From Anseranas semipalmata (Eukaryota > Chordata > Aves > Anseriformes > Anseranatidae): DNA of 64,000 nucleotides. The stretch is taken from assembly GCA_013399115.1 (NCBI GenBank), contig VXAA01006072.1:301770-365769 (forward strand), given 5' to 3'. Under the pieces are notes generated by a model that saw nothing but the letters and a program-made list of their open reading frames with translations, made no database searches and was not told the origin of the DNA. Positions 37,867 to 49,484 of this stretch are shown here, piece by piece; position 1 is the stretch's first letter, and every line of letters starts with the position of its first letter. The translations under genes were made by a program, and so were the position numbers.

Positions 37867-37885
37867 ATTCTATGATTCTATGATT
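37867..37885 (+). repeat. CR1 terminal ATTCTATG tandem
   Basis: Two complete ATTCTATG units plus ATT form the 3' terminal repeat that primes CR1 reverse transcription in this family. It marks the exact 3' end of the copy. Confidence 0.95.
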
Positions 37886-40800
37886 GTCCAGTCCCGCAGA
37901 ATCCTTCCCAGAGACTCCCATGCTGGAGAGGCACAGAGGCGTGCTTGCTCCTGCTGAAGAAGTCCCTCCGGGTGAGCGGAGCGGCCCTGGTACCTGCTGG
38001 CACCTTGGTAAAGCAGAACGCCTGCAGGAGAGGCGATGGAAAACTCCAGGAAGACGAACAGAAAGAAACAGGGTTTTAGCTCTTCAAATTCAGAGCTGAA
38101 AGCATGAGCGAGGAGCAAAGGCAGGGGCTTTACGTGGAGTGGGGTCTGACAGCTGGGCCAGGTCAAGGCACAGCTCGTGTGGCTTCAGAGATGAGAGCAG
38201 AAACCTGGAAGACTTTGGGGTGGGGAAGCAAAGGAATGGTTTGTGCATGTGTGGATCTGTTTGCCCAAGAAAAATCATCAGGAATTCACGTTAGCTTCTC
38301 TACAGCACATCACCACAAAAGAAGAAGCCAAAGCTCGAGTTAGAGGAAGGCACTCTAAAGAGTATCACAACAATCAGGAAACACCTGAGCCTTTAGAAAT
38401 TATGAAATGTTAATATGAGAAAGACAGGGCTTTTTCTTCCTTTTGACCTCATCTGTGGACACATTTTAGGAACACAGGAATTCCTCTGTTGCTTCAGCAT
38501 TGTGGTCCATCTCAGCTGGGGCTCTGCCTGCGACGAGCTCTGGATTTTTCAGGCCCCGGCAACCATGTCAGGCACGGTGGGTATCTCACAAGGGCCCCAT
38601 GAAAACCCCGGGAGGCGTCACCCTCCAGCCACAGGTAGGAACCTTGGGATTAAAACCAGAGTCGTTAACCCTTGGATACGTATAGCCTCTGATTAGGCAC
38701 TGGGATAAATAACAGTTTATTCCACCTTATTTTTATATCCTCTCCTGAATTTCCTTAAGCTTTATGGCAAGCACTGAGTAACTGCCTCTACACTGGGGCA
38801 GAGACCTTGCAGGAAGAACTGCAAAATTAAATAGCGCTAAAGGAGATAGGTCTCAAAGCACCTCTGTCCAGGGCTGTGAGCACCACTGCTACCATCACTC
38901 CTCCAACAGGAACCCGAGCCTCGGCTTGTTCTGTCATGGTCCCAGGGCCACGCAGCAGACCTGTGCCGCGGTGCTGCAGGAGCTGCAGCTCGCGACGCCA
39001 GACCACGCTAACGCCGGTTAGACACCCCGGCCATCCTTCATGACACTGCCACACACGCTTCATTCTGTCCTATGGGCTACAACTCACACTCTGGGAAAAT
39101 GTGCCAGCATAATAGCAACAGTTTGCATTCCTGTTAGAAAAAAGGCAACGGCTCATTATGCCAAGTGCCTGACTTACACCTCGCTCCTTCGTCAATATGG
39201 GACCTGTATCTGAAGTGCCCACATACAGTGCAAGATCTTTAATGCTTTATTGCCCAGTCATTTCTATTTTACCCAAATGAAAAATAAAAACTATTACTGA
39301 GCAAAAGTCTCAGGAATTTTTACGAGATTGTAATATTCCCAATTCATGTTAAAAAAGGCCAAAATCTTCAAGCTGTCACTTGCTTCTCAAGCCAGGGAAG
39401 CGGAAGCTGCTGCTTGTGCAGCACAGCATGAGCTATCAGATATGGCTTATGGATACTCTGCAAGATGCAGCTGGTGCATGCAGGACTGCGTGAAGGATGA
39501 TTAAACACCGCTAACAGCACTGCACAACTGCAACGTCCCCTCCAGCGTCTCTCATTTGCTCCTTCCAGGACAGATTTCTTGCCTGGACATCACCACTCAT
39601 ATGGCTGCTGATCTGCCTGGACTTCTCCCTGACATTTTCTACTCCGTGGTATCACAGTGAGTCCTGTAGCTGCTGAGAGCACCCTGCGAGTGTGCAAGGC
39701 ATAACAATGCAACACAGCTGGGTTTTAGCTACTACAGGACTGGATGCTTGCATTGCAGCAGTTACCGCGAAGCCAGATTTGCAACAGTTTTCTGGGGGGT
39801 ACAGGCATCTCCTGTACTTCTGTCATCCCCAAATCACCTTCTCCCAGCACTGGTGTGTCTGACCCACCACAACAGCGGTGCAGGGGCAACATGGCAGCAT
39901 ACAAAGGGTACAGATGTTCTAGGAGATGCCACCCAAGTCTGCAGGAGAAAAGGGAAACGTCCCCCCGATGCCCTTCTGGGGGCTGCCCGGGGCCGTGCCC
40001 AGGAGTGGCACAAGCCCCGCGGGGACACCGACCCCGGCCCCTTCCGGCAGCTGAGCCCGCGCCCTGCCCAGCCCGTGCTTATCTGGGGGCACTTCGCTAT
40101 TTACACACTTTTTCAGTGTTTTAAATAATTCAGCGAGCAGTTAATGCGCACACCGTGTGAGACAGGTATCTGCCTACATATTGCTCTCAAATGCCTGTTA
40201 GCCTTAATTTGTTTGATTGGCTGTGATGAACAGGTAAACACCAACAGGCTGAACATCCATTCGTATCAGTATTCCCCGCACTTCCTATTTCAGCAAACAT
40301 GTTCATCAAGAAAATCTCACCTGTGCAAATGCCTAAGCTAATGAATATTCTTTGAACTAATGCATAGGCTTTATTTGAATATTTGTTCATAGTTCATTTT
40401 ATTTTACAGCTGAACCAGAGGATGTCCTAGCATGTTGGCAGCACTCTGCCAAGGATTGCTGGCCTCTCCTTGCTGTGCCCATTGTTGTTATTAAATCACT
40501 GCAGCAAGTAGGAAGGAATTTGGAGAAAACAACAAATAATAATATTAATGAAAACCAAACTGCCCCAAATACACATTTTCTCCACATTTAAGCAAACAAT
40601 TACAGAAAAGATGGCAATATGAGAAAGTGCTCTCCCGTGTCATAAAGAACTAATATTTAGTTACTGTGAATCCACAAAAAAAAACGTAGCATGATCCTAT
40701 AGCACGGTCTGTATATGACTTGCACACTTCTCAACTACGAGAAAGGAAGACTATTTTTAATATATCGCCTCCCACAACTGCAGCATCTTAACACCAGCCC

Positions 40801-41403
40801 AAGAAAAGGTATCAGAATTTCCTAAAGGCAGGGCAGAAAATACCAACTATCAGCCCCGCTCCCCATCAGGCTGTCCAACAGACAGACTCCAGCCGTACTG
40901 CACGAGAGCGGAACAGAGCAAGAAACACATCGGTATTAATGGGTACAGACAAAGCCTGCTTCCAATAACCTTCACACACAGCAGCCAGCCCTGGGAGCCT
41001 GGCACTAGATTAATTTTAAATTCCTGGGGTGCCAATTACCAGTACACAGAAGGGAATTCTGCATTTTGTAGTCAGCTGTGCCAATGTTTGAAAATAGACC
41101 ATATCTGAGAATCCACATTTTTCCTGCATTAGTCATTATGAGTACAAACATTTTTCTTTGCCATTGACAGAAAATCTGGTGCCATTTTGAAGGTCTGAAC
41201 ATACGCAGTGCGTGTGTTCCTACACGAGCGTCCTGCTGGCAAACAAGCCAACCAGCTCAGTGACAGTGTCTGTGCGCTGAAGCCTTTCCAGGAGGACCTG
41301 CCATCATTCACGCCTAAAAAAAGACTTCACAGTGCTGTTCTGTGCTTGGGTGACTGCAGATGGCTAAGGCACCGTTTCTTTTAGAAAGCTAACAGGTAAT
41401 GCC
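37886..41403. other. non-coding stretch, no gene seen
   Basis: Mixed composition. A GC-rich patch lies at about 39955-40080, with two overlapping 126-codon plus frames (39744-40124 and 39748-40128) in different registers, hence chance. The segment 40180-40400 is AT-rich and of complex texture. No RNA gene or transposon was recognised. Confidence 0.55.
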
Positions 41404-41419
41404 AAAAAAAAAAAAAAAA
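41404..41419. repeat. poly-A tract, 16 bases
   Basis: An uninterrupted run of 16 A just before a CpG-rich islet. No recognisable retroposed body lies upstream. Confidence 0.95.
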
Positions 41420-41449
41420 GATTCATTCTGTATTCAGTTACTGGGTTTA

Positions 41450-41775
41450 GCACTGCCGGGCACGTGAAGCCACGAGGAGCCCGTTAGGATGGGAGGGTGC
41501 CGCACGCCATCAGCTTTGCCAGGCTCTTCAGCGAGATCCCCGCCGCAGGTCTGAGCCGGGGACAGCACTGTGGGACGCGAGGGACACCTCTGCCCGCCCG
41601 CCTGGACTGCAGCCCCTGAGGAGCTCGGCCCGGCTCCTGCCCCCTCGGCGGGGCCGCGGGAAGGGCGAGCCCCCAGGCGGCACGTTCCCGTGGGCAGCGC
41701 CTGGAGCGGTGCTGCGTGGCGAGGCCGTGGAAGCCGCCCGCGCACGGAGCTCACAAAGCGCTGTTAAGGCCCTGC
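41450..41775. promoter_or_regulatory. strong CpG islet
   Basis: About 34 CpGs in roughly 320 bases, densest at 41600-41760 (CCCTCGGCGGGGCCGCGGG and GCCGCCCGCGCACGG), in sharp contrast to flanks with almost none. It contains GC-box-like GGCGGGG. Opposite-strand frames (106 and 65 codons) overlap throughout, so coding is unlikely. This is one of the two best candidates in the window for an unmethylated promoter-type island. A transcript start cannot be shown from sequence alone. Confidence 0.45.
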
Positions 41776-42599
41776 CTCACCCAGAGCCAGAAGCAGCACT
41801 GCAAAGACAAGGTAATGCGTGATTTGGGGCAGAATTCAAAAACAAAAGCTATTTCTTTTTATAACAATATCATTAATTTCCTTGGGAGGGCAAGTATAGA
41901 GGGCCAAATGAAATGTCTGGAAACCAGAAGGCAGTCCAAAAAAGTGTACAACTAATGAACGATGCAGCAAATTATGAGTCCAGGAGGCTTTGCAGCAGCC
42001 CTCCTTTCAAGGTGCTACTGAAGATCCCTCCATGGCCTCCCAAATGCTCCTTGAAGAAGTCGTTCACCTCATCAACCCTATCTCTTTGTCTGTGTGTCGC
42101 ACAGACCATGACTTTATTTTTCTAGAAATCAAGAAACTGAAAGAAATACATGAAAACGCAGTGTAGAAAACCAGCAGCAGTACCTTTGTCACTATTCCTT
42201 CACTCGGCTCCAAGAAGTCAATACGAGAGGCTGCCAGTGCCCAGAGCTGGAAGGTCTCCTGCAGAGACACTACAATGCTTGTTCTACAATTACAAAATCT
42301 ATTAAAAAGAAAACAAGGGTGGTTTTCTTGTAAGGCAGCATTTAAAATATATTATGAAGAAAGCCTAAAATGTCTCAGAAAAAAGTAAAAAAACCCTTCA
42401 GAATACAAAGGAGGAAACCTTGGCTGTGGTGTCCTGTATAGCAGACTTGCTATCGCAACCACACAGTGCCAACTTTGCAATCACAATGATTTTTTTTTTC
42501 TTTTTCCCTCTGAAAACGGAGCTGGGGTGATATCTCTTCGGCAACAGCAAAACTGAAAACATTTATTACCATGAACTTACTGGCCAGAGCCTTGAAGGA
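41776..42599. other. AT-rich stretch between CpG islets
   Basis: No gene seen. It contains a T-rich tract at 42490-42508. A candidate splice donor AG|GTAATG lies at 41810-41817 downstream of the first islet, but nothing else supports an exon. Confidence 0.4.
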
Positions 42600-42865
42600 A
42601 CAGCTTGGAAAAGATAAAAGGACTTGGTCTGCTGTGAACGCTACTCGGCTGAACACCGCTCGTCTTTCAGTCGGGAGCAGGCTGTCACGCTGCCGTACAA
42701 GTGCGCACAAAAACTGTTCCTCTCAGTTAACACCCGCTGCTGCGTTGTGGAAGAGCCGACAGCCTCAGCCTCGCGCTCTGCTGCAGACCGGGGTCAGGCT
42801 CCCCGCCAGCCCGGGTGCAGGAGGGACCTTGGCCCTCCACGAGCACGCCGTTCTCCCCTGAAAAA
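42600..42865. other. moderately CpG-rich patch
   Basis: A weaker GC-rich patch with CpGs spread over about 260 bases, lying between two strong islets. Overlapping plus frames of 96 and 121 codons in different registers are treated as chance. Confidence 0.35.
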
Positions 42866-43005
42866 CGCACTTGCTCACAGTTCAAATTCATTAAACATGC
42901 ATTTGAATAATTTGGCAGCTCTAATAGGACAGGAGGGTGTTCCAGCATTGTGTCCCACAGGGGTGCACGTTGATGAATTAGGTTTATAGCATTGTTCACA
43001 TGAAT

Positions 43006-43033
43006 CTTTTATTATTAACTTTAATAATAAAAG
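43006..43033. repeat. 28-bp AT-rich inverted repeat
   Basis: Arms of 13 bases (cttttattattaa and ttaataataaaag) are perfectly complementary and separated by only CT. A second small palindrome, aaagtacttt, overlaps its right end (43030-43039). The structure could extrude as a cruciform. No terminal-repeat transposon is evident around it. Confidence 0.95.
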
Positions 43034-43139
43034 TACTTTATTATTTTTATTGTGCACTGTTCTTAGAGCTTTCCATTGTAAAATTAAGAAACCAAAGTGC
43101 AGTGGCAAGAGGAAAAAGCAAGGCCGAAGGGCAGCCTAG

Positions 43140-43335
43140 GTAAGGTTGCGAGGAAGCATTTTTCCGCTCCGTGCTCGGGGCAGATTACGGAGAACCCGAG
43201 GCCGTCTCCTCCCCGCGCCCGCCGCAGCCCGGCCGTCGGGCCCTGACCCGCGCCACCGCGGGCTCCGGTGGCCCTGGCCCTGCCTGAAGGCGAGCCCCCT
43301 TCCCGCGAGGCGCCTGCCAACACCGCTGAGGTCAG
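43140..43335. promoter_or_regulatory. strong CpG islet
   Basis: About 23 CpGs in some 190 bases (CCCCGCGCCCGCCGCAGCCC, then GGCCGTCGGGCCC and CCGCGGGCTCCGG). It is short for a formal CpG island but very dense. Frames of 102 (+) and 91 (-) codons overlap and share no homology with known proteins. Together with the islet 1.5 kb upstream it suggests an unannotated promoter or regulatory region. Confidence 0.43.
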
Positions 43336-43882
43336 GCGAGGGCCTCCATCCATCTGCAACTACTGCTATTAGTCACACATTCCTGCGATTTGCATTTTTC
43401 ACAGTGAACGTTTCTAGCCTTAGTTTTTGCCTAAGGGAGGATAAATTCTTGTAGCAGAGTCTTAGAAAACTGCATTTGCCCACTGATGGTTCAAGTGGAC
43501 AGGTTTTCTTATCCCTTTGACTAATCTTCAGGGAGAAAGGACATTGCATCAATCACAGGACAACATAAAGTTGCTTAAGTAAGAAATAGGATATCACCGT
43601 CTAATTAATGACTATAGTGTAATATAAATGCACAAGATAGAGGCTGCTAGTCTATGTAGCTTGTTTGATTCCTGGCCTTTATGCTGAAAATGCTAGTAAG
43701 AAAAGATCAAGAACAACTGCATGAGGATTTTTAATCAATATCTAGCCTGACAACAGGATTTGGAGGAAGATCATCCCATAAAACATCGGCAACATCACAG
43801 ACTAATTGTATTTACTTGCTGTTGAGAGCAGAGACTTACAGGCTGTAACTTCCATATTGCAGGAAAACACTACATGTCTCTT

Positions 43883-43898
43883 AAAAAAAAAAAAAAAA
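43883..43898. repeat. poly-A tract, 16 bases
   Basis: An uninterrupted run of 16 A. Confidence 0.95.
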
Positions 43899-43949
43899 GT
43901 GAAAATTACCATTTCACCTCTTTGAACCAAAACCCAAACATTTTACTAG

Positions 43950-43971
43950 AGGTTAATGTTAGGTTAATGTT
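43950..43971. repeat. 11-bp perfect tandem duplication
   Basis: aggttaatgtt occurs twice in immediate succession, a typical small replication-slippage duplication. Confidence 0.93.
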
Positions 43972-45690
43972 AAATATTTATATTCCAAAAGAGGTACAGA
44001 TGGGAAAGTCATTTATTGGGTGGTGTTGAAATGGAAGACAGAGGAAAAGAACAAGTCAAAATCTGGGAGTCTATGCAGTATTTTGGAGGCAGATGTGAAG
44101 CGAATACAGGAGCAGAAAGGGTGGGAGACCCATGCATATGTATTGTAGGAGACAACATTAATAATGCACAATTTGTATCAAGTACTGGTGAGCTTTGCAA
44201 CAAAACAAGGGAGATAATAATGTGTTGATTGTTTTGTTTTGTTTGTTGCACTGTATCAACAGGAATTTGGATATGCAAGCAGCTACAGCACCAGGGCTGC
44301 AGAGACTCCTGAAACCTTTTTGGCAAAAGAGACATTTGTGTTTTTTTTTTTAAATATACGTGGTGTCCCCAGCTACTTTCTCACAGAGGGTCAGTGCAGC
44401 AATGCCCTCCGCTGACAGCCAGACATCCCACCTCTCCCTCCCTCCTCGAGGGACCAATCCACGGTACAGAGAACTGCTCAGCCCTGCCAGCCTCCTAAGC
44501 AGGAAGACGGAAATGCAGCACATTCAACTCAGCAGCCACGTCACTCTTGCATTATAAAAATGAAACCAACCACTCATCTAAGTACAATCCAGACCTGGAG
44601 CAAAACTTCACCTACAGCTTCACTGAAACTCCCTAGGGAGCAAGGAAATGACATTTGAATATATTCTCTATTTTCAACCCCAGAAGAATGTATTCTGTGA
44701 ACAACAATTCAACTCTTGGCTGAGAACAGGCTGCCAGTCACGTAAAGAGGAAGACTGCACGTTTATACGAACCACTGATTTTGCATCCAGGTGGAAATGT
44801 ACTAGTTGTCATTAGAAACGGAGATCGGCATTTCGAATGCAGAAATCTGAAGTTAGCCAGCTGAAGCCATTAAGTGCTTAGCTGCCTGGACTTCAGAGGA
44901 GGTGAGCGTCTCCCCTTCCCCTGACGTCAGGACTGAGCTCACTGGCACTTCAGAGCTCTGCAGCTCAGTGCCCTTCATATTCTTATGCACAGCTTTAAAC
45001 TGTTAACCTTTCAGCTTCAACTTTTGAAAAAATGCAGCTGTATTTGTTAAAAATCTAGAAGGAAAATGAGGAATGCAGCAGTCAGTTAATCTCCCAAATC
45101 AAAACTTACCTCCTTGTTTTCACTCTGAAACAGATTCACAAACAGTTCCAAGTTTCTTGTGTCATAACTTCTCTCTCTTTCTGGTCTTACTTGCCCTAAA
45201 TTCATCTTGGAGTTGAACAGAAATACTGTTGTAGATGTTAGAAAAGCATCATTTGTTCTTGGCTAACTCTTTTCTCTCTGGCTGCATAACCTTGAGAGCA
45301 TGACTGAAGGATGTCCATTTACATCTGGAAGATGCTTTCATGAATCACAGACTCATATTCCTCACACAGTGAAGGCACGTGTCCTTCTTTCTAAATAAAA
45401 GCATACTACATTCACAACAAAATGTCCCGCATCACATTTTATAAATAAGCTCATAATAAACATACTTCCAAGTTCACTCATCTCAATCCCAATCAATTAT
45501 CAGAGCAAAGAAGATGGCCTAAACGTTGACCATGAAAGAGCCAGACCTCAGGCTAGAGGTAAGAAGATCCTACGGTACTGCAATGCATCTCATTAGATAC
45601 AGGCTTTCTAATTGTCAGTCCAGCAATACCCCTAGAGAGCGGGCAACAAAAACTCAATTATGAGTTTTTGAGAACGAGAAGAGGGCTGAC

Positions 45691-45724
45691 CTGTGAGGGG
45701 AGTCCTCTGGGGGGACTCCCACAG
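45691..45724. repeat. inverted repeat / hairpin
   Basis: gggagtcc (45698-45705) pairs with ggactccc (45713-45720) across a 7-base loop. After a 3-base bulge the outer ctgt (45691-45694) pairs with acag (45721-45724). It is too small and isolated to call an RNA gene. Confidence 0.7.
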
Positions 45725-47855
45725 GCTGGCTCGCCTGCAGCAAGAGGGGCTCCTGGGTCTGTCTCTAGTTGTGGAACACGCAGGCTACATGAGCACCGCT
45801 CAGGCTAGTGGATAATGGGTTGAAATTGCGGGAAATTTCCTGATGGAAAGATGTGCAAAGCTAGAAAATTCTCTCCCAAAGGTAATGAAGAAAGCTTTGT
45901 GGTTCGGGAGCAAACCTCCCTGAAGGTCACAGTCCAATTTTGGGTTGGCGTTTTGCAGTTTGATTTTGCATCACCTGTTTCTCTTGGCATCTGATAGGAG
46001 GGACTCTGCTGTCTGCCCTGTGAATTTCTTCAGAAAGAGGCCGTCCTCGAGATTTTCAGTTTATGTGAACCATTTCATGAGCAATGCTGGAAACCTCCTG
46101 GCACCGGCAGGGGCTGAAGCCTGGGCTCTGGTTGCTGCAGAGCAGCAGCTGGTGCCCTTGGGAAGGACCTACAGCACCACTGATGGGGCTGAGCACGCCA
46201 GGAGCTGGAGGTGCTGGAGTATGGGCTGAGCAAAGCTAAACACCTTCCAAACCTTTGTAATACTTGTACTTCCCAGAGCTCTTAGGGACTGCGGAATGAG
46301 GACCCTTTCACCAACCCCCTAACCAAATTCCTGTCCCTAAGTAGGCAGGAACTGCAAGAACAGAGAGGAACCAGGTGATCTGCTATTCCACCCATCATGG
46401 TCCTCTCTCTGCCTTCACCAGGGACACCTGGGAGAAACGTTAACTCAGGAAGCACACACGGCACTGCCATGCCGCGCCTGCAGTTCAGAACGAATTTAGA
46501 ATTTCCTTTGAATTCTCATGTCACATCATCTGTCACAGGCACCAGCAGAGACAGCCACTAAATAATAAAACAAACAGCTGTCTGCTGCCCAAGGCAAACC
46601 GGACTCTAAGTTTAGAGATTTTGTTCAGTTCAGTGCACTGAACTGTGAACTTTTAATGGCTTCTTTAGTCGTGCCTATAAACAGCTCCCCCATCTCCTCG
46701 CTGCCTGCTACTCGAGAGGTGGTGGGGAAAACCTGCTGCTGCTAGGAGAAGGGTTTGAGGTCGGTAGATTCAACATGGTTGTACAGTGTTTTCAGCAAAG
46801 TCACAACACCACAGCTTTCCTCCAGGTAGGTGAAATACCACTCTGACCGCAGCAGTGAAGGGTTTTTGCCCCTTTACAAGCATATGGCATTTATATTTGA
46901 GGATGCAGAGCTCAGAGATGCACATAAGCATAACAGAGGACAGTGACATTTTGTGTATGTTCCCTTTGATTAAGCCCGCTGAGTAGGCACCATCCTCTGT
47001 GGGTTGTGGGGTGTCTTTTTATGCAGCAGAGAGAGCAACAGCTTTGTCTTTTTTAATATGGAAGTGTGATTGCAAACCAAGGGGAAAACATGGGAGTATT
47101 TTCCATTTACTTCTCAAAACAGATGTCATTTTCCTCAGACCCGCTTGTTTTCAGGACTGTGGGGGTTTAATCTTTAAAACAATAATATTATTACAATATT
47201 TGTCAAGTGCTGTTTTCTAACAACAGAAAACAAATTGCTTCCACATGCTTAGCATTTGTAAGCAACAGTAAATAGTCGATACAAGTAGCTCAGCAAACCT
47301 ACCTTCAGCACTCCTGCTTCAGCAAATACCTGCCCCAGGCAAACCCCGGCAGATGAACCCGAGCATGCCCACCACATCCTGAGGACCACTCAGTACCAGG
47401 CCACTACCCAAACGCTGCAGAACTAGGAGGAAAACTCTGCTCAACTTTTCAAGAGGCTTTACTGTTCCCGCAACAATGAGGAGAAAAATTATCTAGTAAC
47501 CCAACAAAACTCCCTCAAAACTAAACTCCCTGCTGGAGGAAAGCCAATCCACCCACCCATTTTGTGCAACTTGCCGCAAGGTTTGCACTAAATTCAAACA
47601 AATCCCTAAGGGCTGCTTTCTCTCCCATGACATTGCATGCTTATACACAGCAGTTGGCTTCCTGATCTCCTACTGCATGACTTGCTTCAAAATGGAAAAA
47701 ACAAACTAAAAACCTAGAAGTCTCCTTTTAGCTGACTCTGTTTAGGGTACACAAGCTGGCACCAGCTCTTTATTTGCTAGAAACTTATCTAGAGAAAACA
47801 TATCATATCTCTAAAGAGAGATGTACCACTTTACGAAAATCCTTATCATCTTCAG

Positions 47856-48096
47856 ACAAGAAAAATCCCCCAAAGTAATCAACACCCCAGAGAATGGTAC
47901 AGCTGACTTCCCCAACAGCAATAAGAAACACAGCCGTACAAATTCAATTGGAATAATACCACAAGAAAGGAATTCATCGTCGTCCTACCTGAAGAAGCCA
48001 GTAGCACCTTCTGTGAAACGTGGGGATGATGGAAGAATGGACATAACAGCCATACAAGCACTAAGGACAAAAAAGAGAAAGCAGATACAGGGTTAG
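47856..48096 (+). CDS. candidate exon, Ser/Lys-rich product, gene unknown
   Basis: The frame stays open from a good splice-acceptor-like junction (CCTTATCATCTTCAG before 47856) to a TAG at 48094-48096, about 79 codons. A possible weak donor (CAGG|GTTAGG) overlaps the stop, so this could be an internal exon or a last coding exon. The product is hydrophilic and disordered-looking: a KSPKVINTPENG start, a basophilic phosphosite-like HSRTNSIG, a serine run, LKKPVAP and a very basic end, ALRTKKRKQIQG. The composition is unlike the chance frames elsewhere in this window and resembles a regulatory tail of a cytoskeletal or signalling protein. I do not recognise the gene. The in-frame ATG at 47821 lies on the intron side of the acceptor. 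No neighbouring exon was identified, and it may still be chance. Confidence 0.3.
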
Positions 48097-49484
48097 GGAA
48101 AGAAATCCTTATCCAGATGATGAGCAAGTTTAAAAGGCAGCACCTGGAGATGGGAACAAGAGAACATTATCTGTTATGTGACACTGGTATTTTCTGAAGT
48201 CAGTCCAGGGCTTTGATCCTGCTGGTAAAACAGAATGGCAGGTTACATCAGGCCAAAATGTTAGGAGAATACACGTTTAAACACTGCTACGGGTTAAAGG
48301 CTCAATGGACAGACTTTAAACATTTCTCTGGTTTATATCTGGACATAAGCCCCAAACTGCAGACCACCAGATCCTTATTCAGCCTTTTTGTCGGTTTTTG
48401 AGAGGCGTCACAGAGGCTCTTCCAGTCACTTGATGACTCGCGGTGCCATCGCTGCACCAGAGGTGCCTGTGCCCACCCTGGCAGGTTGTGGAGGAACCAC
48501 GGCCTCCACCAGGCAGCAACTTCCTCTGCTTCTGCTGCAGAGAAACCCCTTGAAGATGCACTAGCGCTATGGGGGCAGAACTAGAACCAAGCGGCCTGAA
48601 TTCCCAAATCAGCATTGCCAGCTGCACCAGCTGCCATCAGGAACACGTAGCAGGCTGCCTAGGCTCTCTTAGAAGCCACTTCTGTGATAAGGTACTGCAC
48701 CTAACTGAAGCTCAGCCACCCAGGTAAGGCCAGAACAAATAAAGTCTTTCCACATTGTTCTGGATCCAAACAATTCAACATATTTAATTTCTTTTATTTA
48801 TTAATATAAAAAAAACCAACACCTATTTCCCATGGTTTATCACCCAGGTATGTAAACTGAAAATCGAGGGTATGTAAACTGAAAAAATTACTGTCATGTA
48901 TAACTTTATACAGCAAAATGAGAAAATATAGTGTTGTTTCTTTTTTTTTTTTTAAACGAACTTTCCTTGTCCAATTATCTGAAACAAATAAGGGTAAGGA
49001 ACTCTTTCCGTAGCAAAATCAGACTTCCAGTGCGCTAAAGCTGTTAAACACTGTCAGTTGGAAGCTAAGCCCAGTACAAACCAAACACACAAAACTGTTA
49101 TTAAAGATCCCACTACAAGTCCTGTCCACAAAATATGTTTATTGCTAAGAAAGCAATGTTATTTTCTGACTCTGCTGGCTTTTAATATAGTGCATGTGGA
49201 GGATGGGGATGGGTGCGCATGCGATGATATACTCCCCTCTACTGAAGGTGACTAGTTTTCCTTAAATGTGGGATTGCAACAAGTGAGCAATCTGTGTGCA
49301 GCTTTCTCCAGATATCTCCTCTGAATGATCACAGATCATGCATGTTTTAGGCGTGCCAGTATTCTGCAATTTCAGAAGGAAAAAATAAGTAAATCCAGCT
49401 GCAGGGGATTTTGCAGGGGAACCTTTTTCACTTTACTCCAGCAACTGCACTGATTCAACAACTCTCACGATTAACACTCTCTTC
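48097..49484. other. AT-rich non-coding stretch
   Basis: No gene seen. It contains a repeated 17-mer (48847-48885) and a T13 run (48941-48953). If the preceding candidate exon is real, this would be intron or 3' UTR. Confidence 0.5.
48847..48885. repeat. 17-bp direct repeat, 22-bp spacing
   Basis: ggtatgtaaactgaaaa occurs at 48847-48863 and 48869-48885, separated by five bases. Confidence 0.93.

Larger units (their letters stand above)
37149..37885 (+). mobile_element. CR1 LINE, 5'-truncated, 3' end intact
   Basis: The plus strand encodes the C-terminal part of the CR1 ORF2 protein over 37163-37795 (about 210 codons): [60 protein letters not shown] and [20 protein letters not shown] in order. 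The frame ends in TAG at the usual C-terminus. A short 3' UTR follows (GATGATCTTTAAGGTCC...) and then two ATTCTATG units plus ATT, the diagnostic avian CR1 terminus. The polymerase motifs and the upstream endonuclease are absent because of 5' truncation, the normal outcome of CR1 insertion. At about 37360-37420 the register shifts: DNA for '[12 protein letters not shown]' is present but read in another frame, and roughly 15 codons before LERVQ are missing, which restores the frame. The copy cannot move. It is the least decayed transposon here. Confidence 0.95.
43336..47855. other. AT-rich non-coding stretch
   Basis: No gene seen. It contains a 16-base poly-A (43883-43898), an 11-bp tandem duplication (43950-43971), a T run (44341-44351) and a hairpin-forming segment (45691-45724). 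Frames of 94-108 codons have no recognisable product. Confidence 0.55.

Noticed and set aside
39744..40128. Two 126-codon plus frames in different registers
   Set aside because: They overlap completely in a GC-rich patch, with no recognisable product.
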